A stretch of 64,000 nt of DNA from Cafeteria roenbergensis (lineage: Eukaryota; Sar; Bigyra; Bicosoecida; Cafeteriaceae), in assembly GCA_008330645.1 (NCBI GenBank), contig VLTN01000057.1, positions 124,001 to 188,000 of the forward strand, in the 5' to 3' direction. The position numbers and the translations under genes are program-made. This document shows, piece by piece, positions 20,101 to 28,855 of this stretch (position 1 is its first letter; each line of letters starts with the position of its first letter). The notes below the pieces were generated by a model, which worked only from the letters and a program-made list of their open reading frames with translations, was not told the origin of the DNA and made no database searches.

Positions 20101-22236
20101 GTGGACCAGCTTGCGGCTCTGCGCACGCTGGACACTGGCTATGCGGTGGACTCGCCGGCTCACGCGCCGGCAGCCGCAGCACCGTCACCGTCACCGTCTC
20201 ATTCACCGGCTCCGGCTCCGGCTCCGGCTCTGGCGGCAGCAGGAGGGAGGGACCCGTCCGCAGGGCCCGCCCCGGGCGGCAGGACGGCGGAACAATCCGC
20301 CGAGGATGAGCGCTCCCCGCAGAGCCGCTCCGTGCTGGGTCCGTGGCGGGCGCTGCGAAGGCTCTGGCTCAGGGGCGCGGCGCTGACGTCCCTTGATGCC
20401 CACTTCGTGGCTCTGCTGGCTCTGCAGCACGGGCCCCAGGGTACGCGGAACTCGGTGGCGCTTCAGGAAGCTGATGTTGCGGTGACTGGATCGGCAAAAA
20501 GACTCGCCGATGCAACCAACAGCGCTCTGACCCCGCCGTGTGGACGCGCAGATGTGGCTGGCGAAACCGCTGCTGCGGCAGCCGATGGCGCGCCGGGCAG
20601 CGCGGGCAGTGACCGCCGTAGTCAGCCCCAGCCGCCGCTCCGGCCAGCGGTGCCGTGCTGTGAGGAGCTGGATCTTGGCTGCGCACACCGCCTCGGTGGC
20701 TCTACCGCGAAGTTGCTCTGCCCGACGGTGTTTGCGCTCAGTCGGGGTCTTCGATCGGTCGACGTGTCCTACTGCCCGCTGCGCGACGAGGGGCTGAAGT
20801 GGCTCTGCTCGGCTCTGCACGGAAGTGTGTCGCTGACGCGGCTGCGCATGGCGGGGTGCGGCTTAGGTCCTCAGTCGGCCTCTTCGATCGTTTCGCTGGC
20901 GACGTCGTGCCCGGCTCTGCAAGCTTTGGCTCTGCCCTTCAACGCTCTCCGTGCGCCTGGTCTGGCAACGCTTGCTCAGCTGATCGGCGGCCGGCGCGAA
21001 AGCGGCGCGTTGAACGGGAGTCGCTCTTCCAGAAGGAGCAGAAGTCGCTCATCGCGTCACGCGCCGCGACGCCTCCCGACCCCAGGCCAACCGGCAGCAG
21101 CCGCCGCCGCAGCCACTCACGTCAGTGGCGGCGATGCACACCGCGGCGTCGACCGGGGCACCGGCCGCTGGGCCAGCAGCGGCTCTGCCACTTCCACTTC
21201 GCGTCCACCCGCCTCCCCAATCGACGTCCATGGTCGCGGCGAGCACGCCGCCCCAACGGACGGCTTGGCGGCAGAGCCCCACCCCAACCTGGTGGAGTGG
21301 GACTTGCGATCGACGAGTCTTGGCCCCGCCGGTGGCGCCGTGCTCGCCGCAGCCATTGTCTCCCGCGGCAGAGCCACTTCGAAGCATGGCTCCCGGGTTC
21401 TGCCGCTCCGCGCTCTGAACGTGGCTGACAACCACCTGACCCCGCCGGTTGCTGCGGGCATCGCGTCGTCGCTCAGGCGGGCGTTCGGCTGGCGCACGGC
21501 TGCCACGCTCGCCTGCGTGGTGCCGTCCTTCCCGTCAGGGCTGGAGTCGCTCTTTTCCGAGAGACTCCTCGGCGAGAGTGCCATCGTTGGCGGTTTCGCG
21601 TCCCTGTCCGAGTTGAGCTTCCTGATGCAGGGCTCTGCTGGACATGCACGCGCGACACGTCTTCTGGCTCTGCAGCGTTCCAGAGCCCAAAAGCACCACG
21701 AACTGATGAGCCACGATGGGAGAGACGCCGCGTCTCGCCTGGGCCACCGCCGAGCGGACGGGGCCGCTGCCTCCGAAGCCAAGCGGACGGACGACGACGG
21801 TGGTGCGGAGTTTGACGTCGCTCTCCGGGCGTGGAACGGCCGGTCGTCCGTTGCCGCGTCGCGCCGGCCCTCGCTGGTGTCACTGGAGTCAGACCTTGCG
21901 TTCGATCAGTCAACGGCAGGCGAGCTCGGGGGCGGTCGCGACGGCAAGAACGCGCCTCACCCGGAAGGCGGCTTCACCGGCAGGAGCGGAGAATGGTTCG
22001 AAGGCGAAGAAGCGGAGAGGTCCGTTGGGCTGCTGGAAGGGTTTGCGTCTGTGGAAGTGCCCCCCGACGGGGACGAGGCGCTGCCGGCGCCAGACTGGAT
22101 TCGGGCGCGGTTCCCGGCCCAGCACCGAGGCTCGGACGCTGCCGGGGCACGGGTGCTGCTCGACGGACCCGAGGGACGAGCGAGGTTGCTTTTGGTCGCC
22201 GGGGGGTCGGATGAAGGGCAAAATGATGGTGAGTGA
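17140..22236 (+). CDS. Large leucine-rich-repeat protein (ribonuclease-inhibitor-type LRRs)
   Basis: The open frame from the ATG at 17140 encodes 1698 residues. Most of it is low-complexity Ala/Ser/Gly/Arg linker, including a Gly-Ala array near 19580-19690. The folded part is near the C-terminus, roughly residues 1170-1460. It has L-D-L-G-C-A, L-R-S-V-D-V-S-Y-C-P-L-R-D-E-G-L-K-W-L, L-T-R-L-R-M-A-G-C-G-L-G, L-Q-A-L-A-L-P-F-N-A-L and L-R-A-L-N-V-A-D-N-H-L-T-P, the LxxLxLxxN pattern of RI-type LRRs used in protein binding. The true start is uncertain because CCCGCAG lies just inside the frame. GATG-GTGAGT at 22224-22231, four codons before the stop, looks like a donor, so a further 3' exon is possible. 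Motif density is very high from 17790 on. No specific orthologue is recognised. Confidence 0.72.
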   Translation: MRRRPAGRARSPAGKDAPGVKRARAPRTCAVTGQLNPSLVVASFGSFTRLRAGWLSEAGWQIVLAHAGEPAGVRDASVQCLHEARRAAARHLSAETRRAQEALLGQAADQLQARQQPTKPQQPQPQNPAATPAGAAATEATAPQAHETAADRPVMVVGQRNRPPPLTAALAAAQPWSAAARSNKDDKGAPPKHWWVMDMQLTPWDATAGPYRGWRRGRATSSPNRATGNGRDISKADSGRAVRSGRASKGAAAAPVAASLGDDVDAETRRFQVPCLAWLAAAALAKPSEVLLQAAEPRRSAASASSADDGATCVAAAGDGSLTGTRRDVTDPYAGQEARDFGRAFVSPTLPAQGTESDRGGGGIAPHGGGIAGRAATGASARGQAQTDAGTVDAISGQSGAGFAPIIAESSNAGFGWSQGLPDDVPSALPEQEGLALPVPRMRRLPPVRLEGLQAESVSGHVSVKAESARGERRLEPIAAPAPRPMTSSVGVRGEVGEYGSAADSAASSGAQGRLRPIQRTAAGGGAAVSRSDAAASRPMTGLEKRLSRRRQRRSSSRQSRTAVGGAASERGADASDSVGLVASHRGGVRAGATAMGAAAVASCNRSSNGLHCSVPQWVLLRLQRLRGVFRRQVCHVWRALAEQGVDLDAERAGRVGDGRVMGPGLWSGSGCSRAVRSLLAELSAIGTPESIASPPFASEGLTHFVALPDLLPPPAPPKSAASSAASSRAASRRGSAAELDFSALTGASDRIPGGGIAMAVTEVPIPKPPAAYPLRARWQQPLHRDAGGRDLPPAEPRNEAGGLKLSDSPAGAMAVAGAGAGAGASGAGADGAGANGACSDGAGDTAAGGDSDVGLGPGGWRVCAESLQGPAGCPLTWSGLQRRFGGGMGWSIVRDSLPAAAAMVSRARAVAAEVTEDRYADGATDAAAAAAAADAEISAVPGIRAIQVLVDRLETRIRAATWASDPRLRLPERRPAVPGMPVAADAVDQLAALRTLDTGYAVDSPAHAPAAAAPSPSPSHSPAPAPAPALAAAGGRDPSAGPAPGGRTAEQSAEDERSPQSRSVLGPWRALRRLWLRGAALTSLDAHFVALLALQHGPQGTRNSVALQEADVAVTGSAKRLADATNSALTPPCGRADVAGETAAAAADGAPGSAGSDRRSQPQPPLRPAVPCCEELDLGCAHRLGGSTAKLLCPTVFALSRGLRSVDVSYCPLRDEGLKWLCSALHGSVSLTRLRMAGCGLGPQSASSIVSLATSCPALQALALPFNALRAPGLATLAQLIGGRRESGALNGSRSSRRSRSRSSRHAPRRLPTPGQPAAAAAAATHVSGGDAHRGVDRGTGRWASSGSATSTSRPPASPIDVHGRGEHAAPTDGLAAEPHPNLVEWDLRSTSLGPAGGAVLAAAIVSRGRATSKHGSRVLPLRALNVADNHLTPPVAAGIASSLRRAFGWRTAATLACVVPSFPSGLESLFSERLLGESAIVGGFASLSELSFLMQGSAGHARATRLLALQRSRAQKHHELMSHDGRDAASRLGHRRADGAAASEAKRTDDDGGAEFDVALRAWNGRSSVAASRRPSLVSLESDLAFDQSTAGELGGGRDGKNAPHPEGGFTGRSGEWFEGEEAERSVGLLEGFASVEVPPDGDEALPAPDWIRARFPAQHRGSDAAGARVLLDGPEGRARLLLVAGGSDEGQNDGE

Positions 22237-22446
22237 GCCGGCAGCGCATACCGTGGCTTGGGTTTGGCTGCACTTGCGTATGGGTGTGCCCTGGCACAGC
22301 GTTGCGTCTCGCCGTTTCGTCGAGCGTCCGTGTCTCGATTACCTGATGCTGGCGGGTGTCAGTGAGATGGCGCCGGCGTTGGCCCGTGCAGCGTGTGTGC
22401 TGCTGCAGCAAATTTGCTCCACGTCGAGAGAGAACGCAAGCATCAG

Positions 22447-24538
22447 TCACGACACGGCTCGCTCGTCGCCCAAGGCAATGCCAGCCGAGCCATCCGCACG
22501 CACCACAACCTCGAGATGTTCGCTAGCCAGTTGCAGCAACTCCAGCCACGCGTCATGGGAGGTCACTGCTTCATGCGACTGGTGGGCGCTCCGCCAGTCC
22601 TGCCCAGGCAAGTGCTCACGTAGCCAGGACTGCGCAAACTCGCGCTTGTGGATCTTCGCAGTGGCAGGGTCCATCACGCTTACGAGGAGCTGCTTGCGGC
22701 GAACCTGAGCAGTCAGGGTCACGAGGCCAATGCGGTAGCTCGGGCTGGCTGCGATTCGAATGCTGAACTGGCGCACGATGCGGTCCCTTGACACGAGCAC
22801 CGAGTCAGCTGCGAGCAAGGGGCTGTGAAGGGCGACTGTACTAGGGGTGGTCTCAAGAGCAGCAGGCACTTGAGAACTTGTCGGCGTCGCAACTGGAGTG
22901 GCTGAAGCGCAAGCAAAGTCCAGGGTCGGTATCCGGAACGGAGACGACGACGCGCCCTCAGAAGACTGCCGTCGTGAGCAGCTCGTCGCGGGCGTGAAGA
23001 CGTGTGAGCTTGCGCCGGGCGTTGACGGGCGGCTAGGTTGGCCAAACGGGCAGTCGACCTCGTCTTCGCGGCGCCAAATGTCCACTCCCTGCTGAATGGG
23101 CAGCGCACTCTGCGGCCTCGACGGCTCAACTCCTGTGCAAGTTTCCTCCCATGAATCGGAGCCGGAGGAATCCTCCTCCTCTGCAATAGCGGAAGCGGCG
23201 ACTTGAACCCGCTGCGCGCCCGTTCGTGCCGCGCCGACACCCGGCCATTTGGAGCCAGCTGCTTTTGATCCACCGTGGTCAGCAGTCTCGTCACGACCTT
23301 GCCGGTCTTCTCTTGTGCCACTTGCTGTCCCTGCGCGCCTGTTTGATCGCCACACGGCGACCCGCACGGAGGTTGGCTGAGCAGCGCTGTGAGGCCGGAC
23401 TGGCTGATTTGCCCGGCCAAGCAACGGCAGAGACCCCCCTGGCAACTCTGGAATAGGCTTGTGCGATGAGGTCCACCACGACGACGCACGGCCTGCTTCC
23501 AACGAGGCGGCACTATCGCTGTGGCTCAGAGACGGCAAGGAGCGCCGCTCTGAGAGGCATTCGCTCCGACTGGGAATTCTGGCGAACCGGCTGCCGACGC
23601 CCTCGCTTGGCCGCGGCAGCGGAGTTTGCGCCCGTGGGGCAGGCGAGCCCCAGAAGGACGAGGGCGAAGTCTCGGAGAGCACTGGGGCCGTGACCGGCGT
23701 GGCCACAGGCTTGGGAGGAGACCGAGGCAGTGTCTCGGACTCTCGGCGCCTGGTGAACAATGGCATGGCCGGTGTCTGCAGCCCCGGCTTTGAGGTGTTG
23801 CTGTGCAGTTTCGCCCTGTGGCCAAAGTGCCCACCACCGCCCATCGCGCGGTGCGCTGGGGTCCTCATGTCTGCGGACCGTGTTCGGGCCCTTCCCAGTG
23901 CGCGCGACAGCGGGCTCGACGCCGGCACCCGAGCTGGCAGAAGCCGGATGGAGACTGCGGCCCGTGGAAATTGCGAAACGAAAAGTTGGTGCTCCAGAGC
24001 CTTTGGTATCGCCCTGCCATTAGGGCTGACGAACAGGAAGTCGTCCGTCACGGCCCCGCCATCAGCGATCTGCGCTTGGCAAGCGGCAGCTGGCGCAGGA
24101 GCAGAGCGAAGTCAGCAGGGCGCTAATTGTGATGCACGCAGCCGCAATGTCGAGAGCGGAGGAGGGGCTGGGCGGTGCTATTGGGAATGTCGCTTTTTCG
24201 GCCAGGGAACCCCAGCGCAATCGGGAAGGCGCACCGCCCAGGGCTTCGCAGCGGCTGGCTGCTGGTGCACGAGTGCACCCGCTGCCTAGCCATGCAAGCC
24301 GTTAGCCAGGTGCCAACGCCGCCCCGGTGCCGTGGTACCGTCGGCGCGTGCTTGGCCCAGCTCGGACGGCATGCCGGCGCTTCCCGAAACCGAACTTTGG
24401 CGGGCTCAAGCGCGCGTGCGTCCGGCTCACGCGGGATCGAAGCTCAGCAAGCGAAGCCCCTTCGCGAGCCGTCGCGGTTGCCACAGTCCGGCCTGTAAGG
24501 CTGCTCATGACCGTGATGCGGGGCGGCCTGACGGCCAT
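22447..24538 (-). CDS. Protein with ubiquitin-like N-terminal domain, function unknown
   Basis: I join exon 1 (24538-24431) to exon 2 (24069-22447) across a 361-nt intron that starts GTGAGC and ends AGCGCAG. Both ends are phase 0 and the product is 576 residues. The join creates R-I-T-V-M-S-S-L-T-G-R-T-V-A, then A-S-L-A-E-L-R-S-R-I-A-D, D-D-F-L-F-V-S-P-N-G-R-A-I-P: a beta-hairpin, helix and strands in ubiquitin-fold order over residues 6-75. A Ser/Pro/Arg-rich middle follows. The last ~110 residues are again structured (I-G-L-V-T-L-T-A-Q-V, L-L-V-S-V-M-D-P, H-D-A-W-L-E-L-L-Q-L-A-S). Neither end lets me name the family. Unlike its neighbours it contains essentially no GGCAGAGCC motifs. It is divergent from RPB6 and convergent with the LRR gene. 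Confidence 0.68.
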
Positions 24539-24925
24539 CTCCGCCCGGCCTGCTTGTTGGAAATGCCGCCAGCTGCTTGCAGCTTCTTGGACCTCCAGCA
24601 AGACTTGCCAATGCTCGGGCCTTGCCTCTCCAGCTGCCCAGCTATTCTTGGCCCAAGCGGAGGGGGAGAGGGGCGGTGAGACCGCCAGGGCACTCGCTGC
24701 CGCTGCTGGTTCGCGAGGCAGCGGCATTCGGTATTCGCAGCTGTCACATGGAACTTGCCGCCTTCAAATGCGCGCCCAAATTGCTCTGCCAGTTCTTCTC
24801 GGTTCGTCCGCCCCTCGCCATTTCCGTCGAGGCGCGCTCTTCCGCGCACTCAAGTGAGGCCAGCGGCCAAAGCAGGTCCTCCTCGCCCACCCCCTGCCTC
24901 CTCCCAACTGTTCCCTTTGGAAGGC
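24539..24925. promoter_or_regulatory. Intergenic region between divergent UBL-protein gene and RPB6
   Basis: This 387-base stretch separates two start codons. CCAACT at 24904-24909, about 20 bases before the RPB6 ATG, is the hexamer seen upstream of several other genes here. No TATA box or coding exon is evident. Confidence 0.4.
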
Positions 24926-25472
24926 ATGGACACTGAGCCAGTGTTCGGCGCGTCTGCAGCCTCGGTGAGCGTCCGCGGGCGCAGCAGAGCGCCCCGACAA
25001 GCCGATTTTGTTTTCGCCCGCCCGACGGCGAGCCCTGGTGCGCCTGACGGCGTCCAGGCTCCGGTGATGCGCGACCCGGGGACTGCGCTTGGTTTCTCCG
25101 CTTCGGTGCTCTCTAGTCCCGCAGGCTGCCGGTGCTGGTACGGAGTTTCTTGCCGCGGGCGCGGCCTCGGCCGGAGCCGCCAGCGCCGCCGCGGCCGCTG
25201 CGGAGCACAAGCCCAAGGGCCTCGGCGTCGGCGACCCGCGCCGCAGCACCACCCGGTACATGACCAAGTACGAGCGCGCCCGCATCCTCGGCACTCGCGC
25301 GCTGCAGCTGTCCATGAACGCGCCCCCGCTCGTGGACATCAAGCAGGAGACGGACCCGCTTCGCATTGCGCAGCTCGAAATGGGCGAGGACCGCATCCCC
25401 ATCATTGTGCGCCGCCACCTCCCCGACGGCTCCTACGAGGACTGGTCCGCATCGGAGCTGCTCCAGGCGTGA
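24926..25472 (+). CDS. RPB6: RNA polymerase subunit RPABC2 (Rpb6)
   Basis: Exon 1 is 24926-24964 (13 codons, M-D-T-E-P-V-F-G). Exon 2 is 25125-25472, giving 128 residues, the usual length. The 160-nt intron starts GTGAGC and ends CCCGCAG at phase 0. Rpb6 is shared by RNA polymerases I, II and III and helps hold the clamp and assemble the enzyme. After an Ala-rich acidic-poor N-terminus, the conserved domain reads [20 protein letters not shown], then [25 protein letters not shown]. The N-terminal tail is Ala-rich rather than the acidic tail usual in the family. Identity is certain from the C-terminal domain. Confidence 0.96.
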
Positions 25473-26023
25473 GCGGCGGGCCGGTGGCGGAGCAGAGGGC
25501 CAGGCAAAGGCTGCGCCATCGCAGGCCTGCCCCCCGCGCCGAGCGGCCTGGGCCGGGCCTTGCATGGGTTAACGCAGTCGTGCGTGCGTGTACGAGTGCA
25601 TCTGTGTGCGTATTCATGAGGCCAGAGGCAACGGAGGCCGAGACACCCGTGCGTGTTTGGCGGACACGCAATTGCGCCCAGGAGGCTTGCACCCCCATGC
25701 GGGCAGTGCCAGTGGTACAGCGATGCGTTGTGGAACTATGTTGCAGTGCAGCGTAGAGCCTGCGCCCCCTCTCGGTGCGCGAAGCGAGGTTGCGACGAGG
25801 CGCAGCGCTGTAATCAAGCCGCGAAACACGCAGGTGCACAGTGCGATCGCTCCAGCAACACGCGTCTTCGCCGCTGTGCCAGGAGGAGCCTAGGGACGAT
25901 CGTGAGCGGGGGTTGCCGCGGCTGGGCGAGCTGCCGGGCATTCAGAGGGAGTTGAACGGGCGCCCACTTGGGGCAGAGCTGCAACCGAATGCTTGCGCAT
26001 GTCCAGGCAGTGGTTGGCGCGGC
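25473..26023. other. Intergenic region between convergent RPB6 and the propeller gene
   Basis: These 551 bases hold a GT-rich tract at about 25574-25612 (TGCGTGCGTGTACGAGTGC), 100-140 bases after the RPB6 stop, comparable to the tracts after uS14 and SF3b5. The rest shows no gene or repeat that I can support. Confidence 0.45.
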
Positions 26024-28855
26024 TCATACACGCGCACTCGCGTCCGGGACATCGGCGTGGGCCGGGGTGGACGCAGCCGACCTGGGCTGGAGGGCGTCTG
26101 GAGCGCCGCCGGTGGACTGCCCTGCCGCGAAATCGTGCCTGCGGCTCGCATTGGTGGCTGCCCGCTTGCCGCACGAGTACACTGCCGCCAGCACCATGGC
26201 CTGTACGGCCACTGCCGACACGCAGATGGCCACGATGGCGCCAGCGGAAATGTCGGAGGCGCCCAGGGAGCCGGCGCCGCTGAGCCCCGCTGCCGAGTTG
26301 CCGCCGGCGCTGCCGACCGAGGACGCGGTCGGGGTGGGGGTGGAGGTCGGGCTGGCGCTGACGGTGGTGGAGGGGGTGGGGCTGGCGCTGACGGTGGTGG
26401 AGGGGGTGGGGCTGGCGCTGACGGTGGTGGAGGGGCTGGGGCTGGCGCTGACGGTGGTGGAGGGGGTGGGGCTGGCGCTGACGGTGGTGGAGGGGGTGGG
26501 GCTGGCGCTGACGGTGGTGGAGGGGCTGGGGCTGGCGCTGACGGTGGTGGACGGGGTGGGGCTGGCGCTGACGGTCGTGGAGGGGGACTGCGTCGCGCTG
26601 GTGCTGGCACTGGGGCTGGAAGATGGTGACGCGCTGGTGCTGGCACTGGGGCTGGAAGATGATGACGCGCTGGGGCTGGCACTTGGGCTGGAAGATGATG
26701 ACGCACTGGGGCTGGCACTGGGGCTGGAAGATGATGACGCGCTGGGGCTGGCGCTGGGGCTGGACGAAGGAGTTGAAGCCGACGCGTCGCTCCACGGGAA
26801 GGAAAACATCTCCAGGCCGTACCGTCGGTCCATGAAGGCGACAACTAACATCTCTCCCTCGAACTCTTGAAGGTACCACGGCTCTGAAGTTGCGGGCCCT
26901 GGAAGCAGATCGAACAGAGTAAAGTTTCCGGTTTCGGGTGAGTACAGCCACGGCTCCTCGCCATGGTCATCCGTTGTTGCATAGAAAAGCAAGTTCGAGC
27001 CGAGAACCTCGAGACTGTACTCGTACAAGCTGTGAATTTCGGATGGGAAGATCGCAGACATTGGCTCGAGCATCCCCGCGGCCACGTCCACCCTGGCCAA
27101 GTCGATGACGTTTCGGGTGGCGTCGTCCACCCACCACATGTACAATTGGCCATCGACAGCCACCATGGAGTTCACAAGTCCATTGTCTCCACCGCCAATC
27201 TCCAACACTTTATCCATGGCGTCGTCTTCCGAGTAGCTGAACAGTGCCAGGTTGGAGTTTTCGCCTCTTGCCATGAAGAACAGGGTTTCGTTCGCAACGG
27301 AAAGAAATCGCGGCCAGCTGCTTAGACGGCCTGGCCAAAGGTCACGGATCATGTATGTGAGGCCACTCTCCTCGTGCACCCAAAGCTCTACATTTGAATC
27401 TCCTGGCCCGGCTGCGAAAAAGAGCCTGGACCCGAACGAGCAAAGTGAGTTGAAGGTTGTGCTGGCGTCCCACGGGGTCAAGTCGGCAACCCACTGAACC
27501 CCCTCGTCCTCGCTGTAGCTCCCCAGCTCCCAGCCGCGGCCCGGGAAAATGCCAAAGAAGAAGAGCTTGCCGTTGTGCGACACCATTAACCAAGGATCCA
27601 GCCCATCGCTCCCGGGCACGAAGTCTGCAACCATTGTGGCCCCGTGGGTCGAGTTGTACTTCCACAGCTCGGCGCCGTGCACGCCGTCATCTGCCCCAAA
27701 GAAGGCTTGGCCGTTGAGCACCACGGGCAGTGTCGAACTCGAATCGCCAGTGGTGGGATTCACAGATGGAAGCTTCTCGATGTTGCCAGAGCTGGACAGC
27801 CTGTGGAGCTCGGCAGAATCGACGGGATCGAGCGTGAAGAACAGCTCTCCCTGCACCACGGTAAAGTCGTCGGGGAACGAGCCGTCCTGCCCCGCCTCAA
27901 AGTCAGCGAGGAGCTCGATGGTCGTTCCATTGTACACGAAGATCTCTTCTCCAACGTTTTCTCCTGCCGCCTCGAAGTAGAGCTTGCCGTCGAACACGAC
28001 CATGGCGTATGGGTCTGATGAGTCGCTCGGGTTGACGTCGGCAACGCGAAATGCACCGTTGACCCCGTCGTAGGCCCAAAGCTCGTAGTCGCCGTCCCCG
28101 TCGGCGGCCCCAAAGGAAAGCTTGTCTTCGTTCACTGTCAAGGCCCCTGGGTAGAAGAAGCCTTCGACTCCCGGAACCTCCACCACTCCGTGCGTTTTGT
28201 TGTACGAGTGCAGGGAGAGGCGGCTTGACGATGCCCGGGCTACGAAATAGAGTGACTCCCGGAACACCGCCAAATGGCTCGGCCTGCCCCCGTCAGCATT
28301 CGAGGTCGAGTCCGGGAAATCGAAGAGCATGCGCATCTGCTCTGCGGAGTCCATGGCCCAGAGCTTGTACCTGTCATCGGTTGGCCCTTTTGCGCCGAAG
28401 TACATATCGCCATCGTACACGGTCATGTGCTCTGGGCTGAAGTGTTCTCCGGCGTACTGTTCGGGCAGCATGCGCGCCTCGTTCGTCGCGGGGTCGTGCA
28501 CCCACATCTCGCGTCGCGGCCCTGGGACGTACGCGCCGAAGTAGAGCTTGCCGTTGAATGCACACAGGTGCCTGGGACTTGAGCCGTCACCGCCCTCTCG
28601 AATATCGGCCACGAGCTCGTAGGTTCCGTCAGCGTTTCGTACGACGAGCTCGTCGCCGTATGCCTCGCTCATCGTTGCGGCCATGTAGAGCTTGTCGCCA
28701 AGTGCGGCCATGTGTTCGATCTTTGACTGGCCAACAGGGGTTTTGTGGATGTCGGCAACGAGTCTGGGGGAGGGTGTCACGACGGTTGTCGTGGCTGACG
28801 CAGCCGACACAGCCAGCAAGAGCGCAATGGCACCCAGCGCCGCTAGTCGGACCAC
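26024..28855 (-). CDS. Secreted or surface-anchored repeat-propeller protein with Ser/Pro/Thr stalk
   Basis: The product has 943 residues. It opens with a signal peptide (M-V-R-L-A-A-L-G-A-I-A-L-L-L-A-V-S-A-A-S-A). Residues ~30-720 contain many copies of an ELWxYDGT-like motif: E-L-W-A-Y-D-G, K-L-W-A-M-D, E-L-W-K-Y-N-S-T-H-G, E-L-W-V-H-E, E-P-W-L-Y-S. Each comes with a K-L-Y-F or L-F-F strand, as expected for a beta-propeller. A stalk of Ser/Pro/Thr repeats follows, then a transmembrane helix (A-I-V-A-I-C-V-S-A-V-A-V-Q-A-M-V-L-A-A-V-Y) and a short basic tail. This is the layout of a type I membrane protein with an extracellular propeller. Such repeats are common in bacterial and protist surface proteins; the ligand is unknown. 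It lacks the GGCAGAGCC motifs despite its length. Confidence 0.82.
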   Translation of the reverse strand: MVRLAALGAIALLLAVSAASATTTVVTPSPRLVADIHKTPVGQSKIEHMAALGDKLYMAATMSEAYGDELVVRNADGTYELVADIREGGDGSSPRHLCAFNGKLYFGAYVPGPRREMWVHDPATNEARMLPEQYAGEHFSPEHMTVYDGDMYFGAKGPTDDRYKLWAMDSAEQMRMLFDFPDSTSNADGGRPSHLAVFRESLYFVARASSSRLSLHSYNKTHGVVEVPGVEGFFYPGALTVNEDKLSFGAADGDGDYELWAYDGVNGAFRVADVNPSDSSDPYAMVVFDGKLYFEAAGENVGEEIFVYNGTTIELLADFEAGQDGSFPDDFTVVQGELFFTLDPVDSAELHRLSSSGNIEKLPSVNPTTGDSSSTLPVVLNGQAFFGADDGVHGAELWKYNSTHGATMVADFVPGSDGLDPWLMVSHNGKLFFFGIFPGRGWELGSYSEDEGVQWVADLTPWDASTTFNSLCSFGSRLFFAAGPGDSNVELWVHEESGLTYMIRDLWPGRLSSWPRFLSVANETLFFMARGENSNLALFSYSEDDAMDKVLEIGGGDNGLVNSMVAVDGQLYMWWVDDATRNVIDLARVDVAAGMLEPMSAIFPSEIHSLYEYSLEVLGSNLLFYATTDDHGEEPWLYSPETGNFTLFDLLPGPATSEPWYLQEFEGEMLVVAFMDRRYGLEMFSFPWSDASASTPSSSPSASPSASSSSSPSASPSASSSSSPSASPSASSSSSPSASTSASPSSSPSASTSATQSPSTTVSASPTPSTTVSASPSPSTTVSASPTPSTTVSASPTPSTTVSASPSPSTTVSASPTPSTTVSASPTPSTTVSASPTSTPTPTASSVGSAGGNSAAGLSGAGSLGASDISAGAIVAICVSAVAVQAMVLAAVYSCGKRAATNASRRHDFAAGQSTGGAPDALQPRSAASTPAHADVPDASARV
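26341..26590. repeat. 30-bp coding tandem repeat (SASPxPSTTV units)
   Basis: Eight units with an exact 30-base period encode alternating S-A-S-P-T-P-S-T-T-V and S-A-S-P-S-P-S-T-T-V on the minus strand, differing at only one or two bases. The near identity suggests recent expansion or homogenisation of the stalk of the propeller protein. Confidence 0.93.
26600..26772. repeat. 36-bp coding tandem repeat (Ser/Pro/Ala units)
   Basis: Between four and five units with a 36-base period encode S-S-S-S-P-S-A-S-P-S-A-S on the minus strand, next to the 30-bp array and closer to the propeller domain. Units differ at a few bases only. Confidence 0.88.

Noticed and set aside
22224-22450. Extra 3' exon of the LRR gene after the GTGAGT at 22227
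   Set aside because: The donor is good, but no convincing acceptor and coding exon could be found before the convergent gene; kept only as a caveat.
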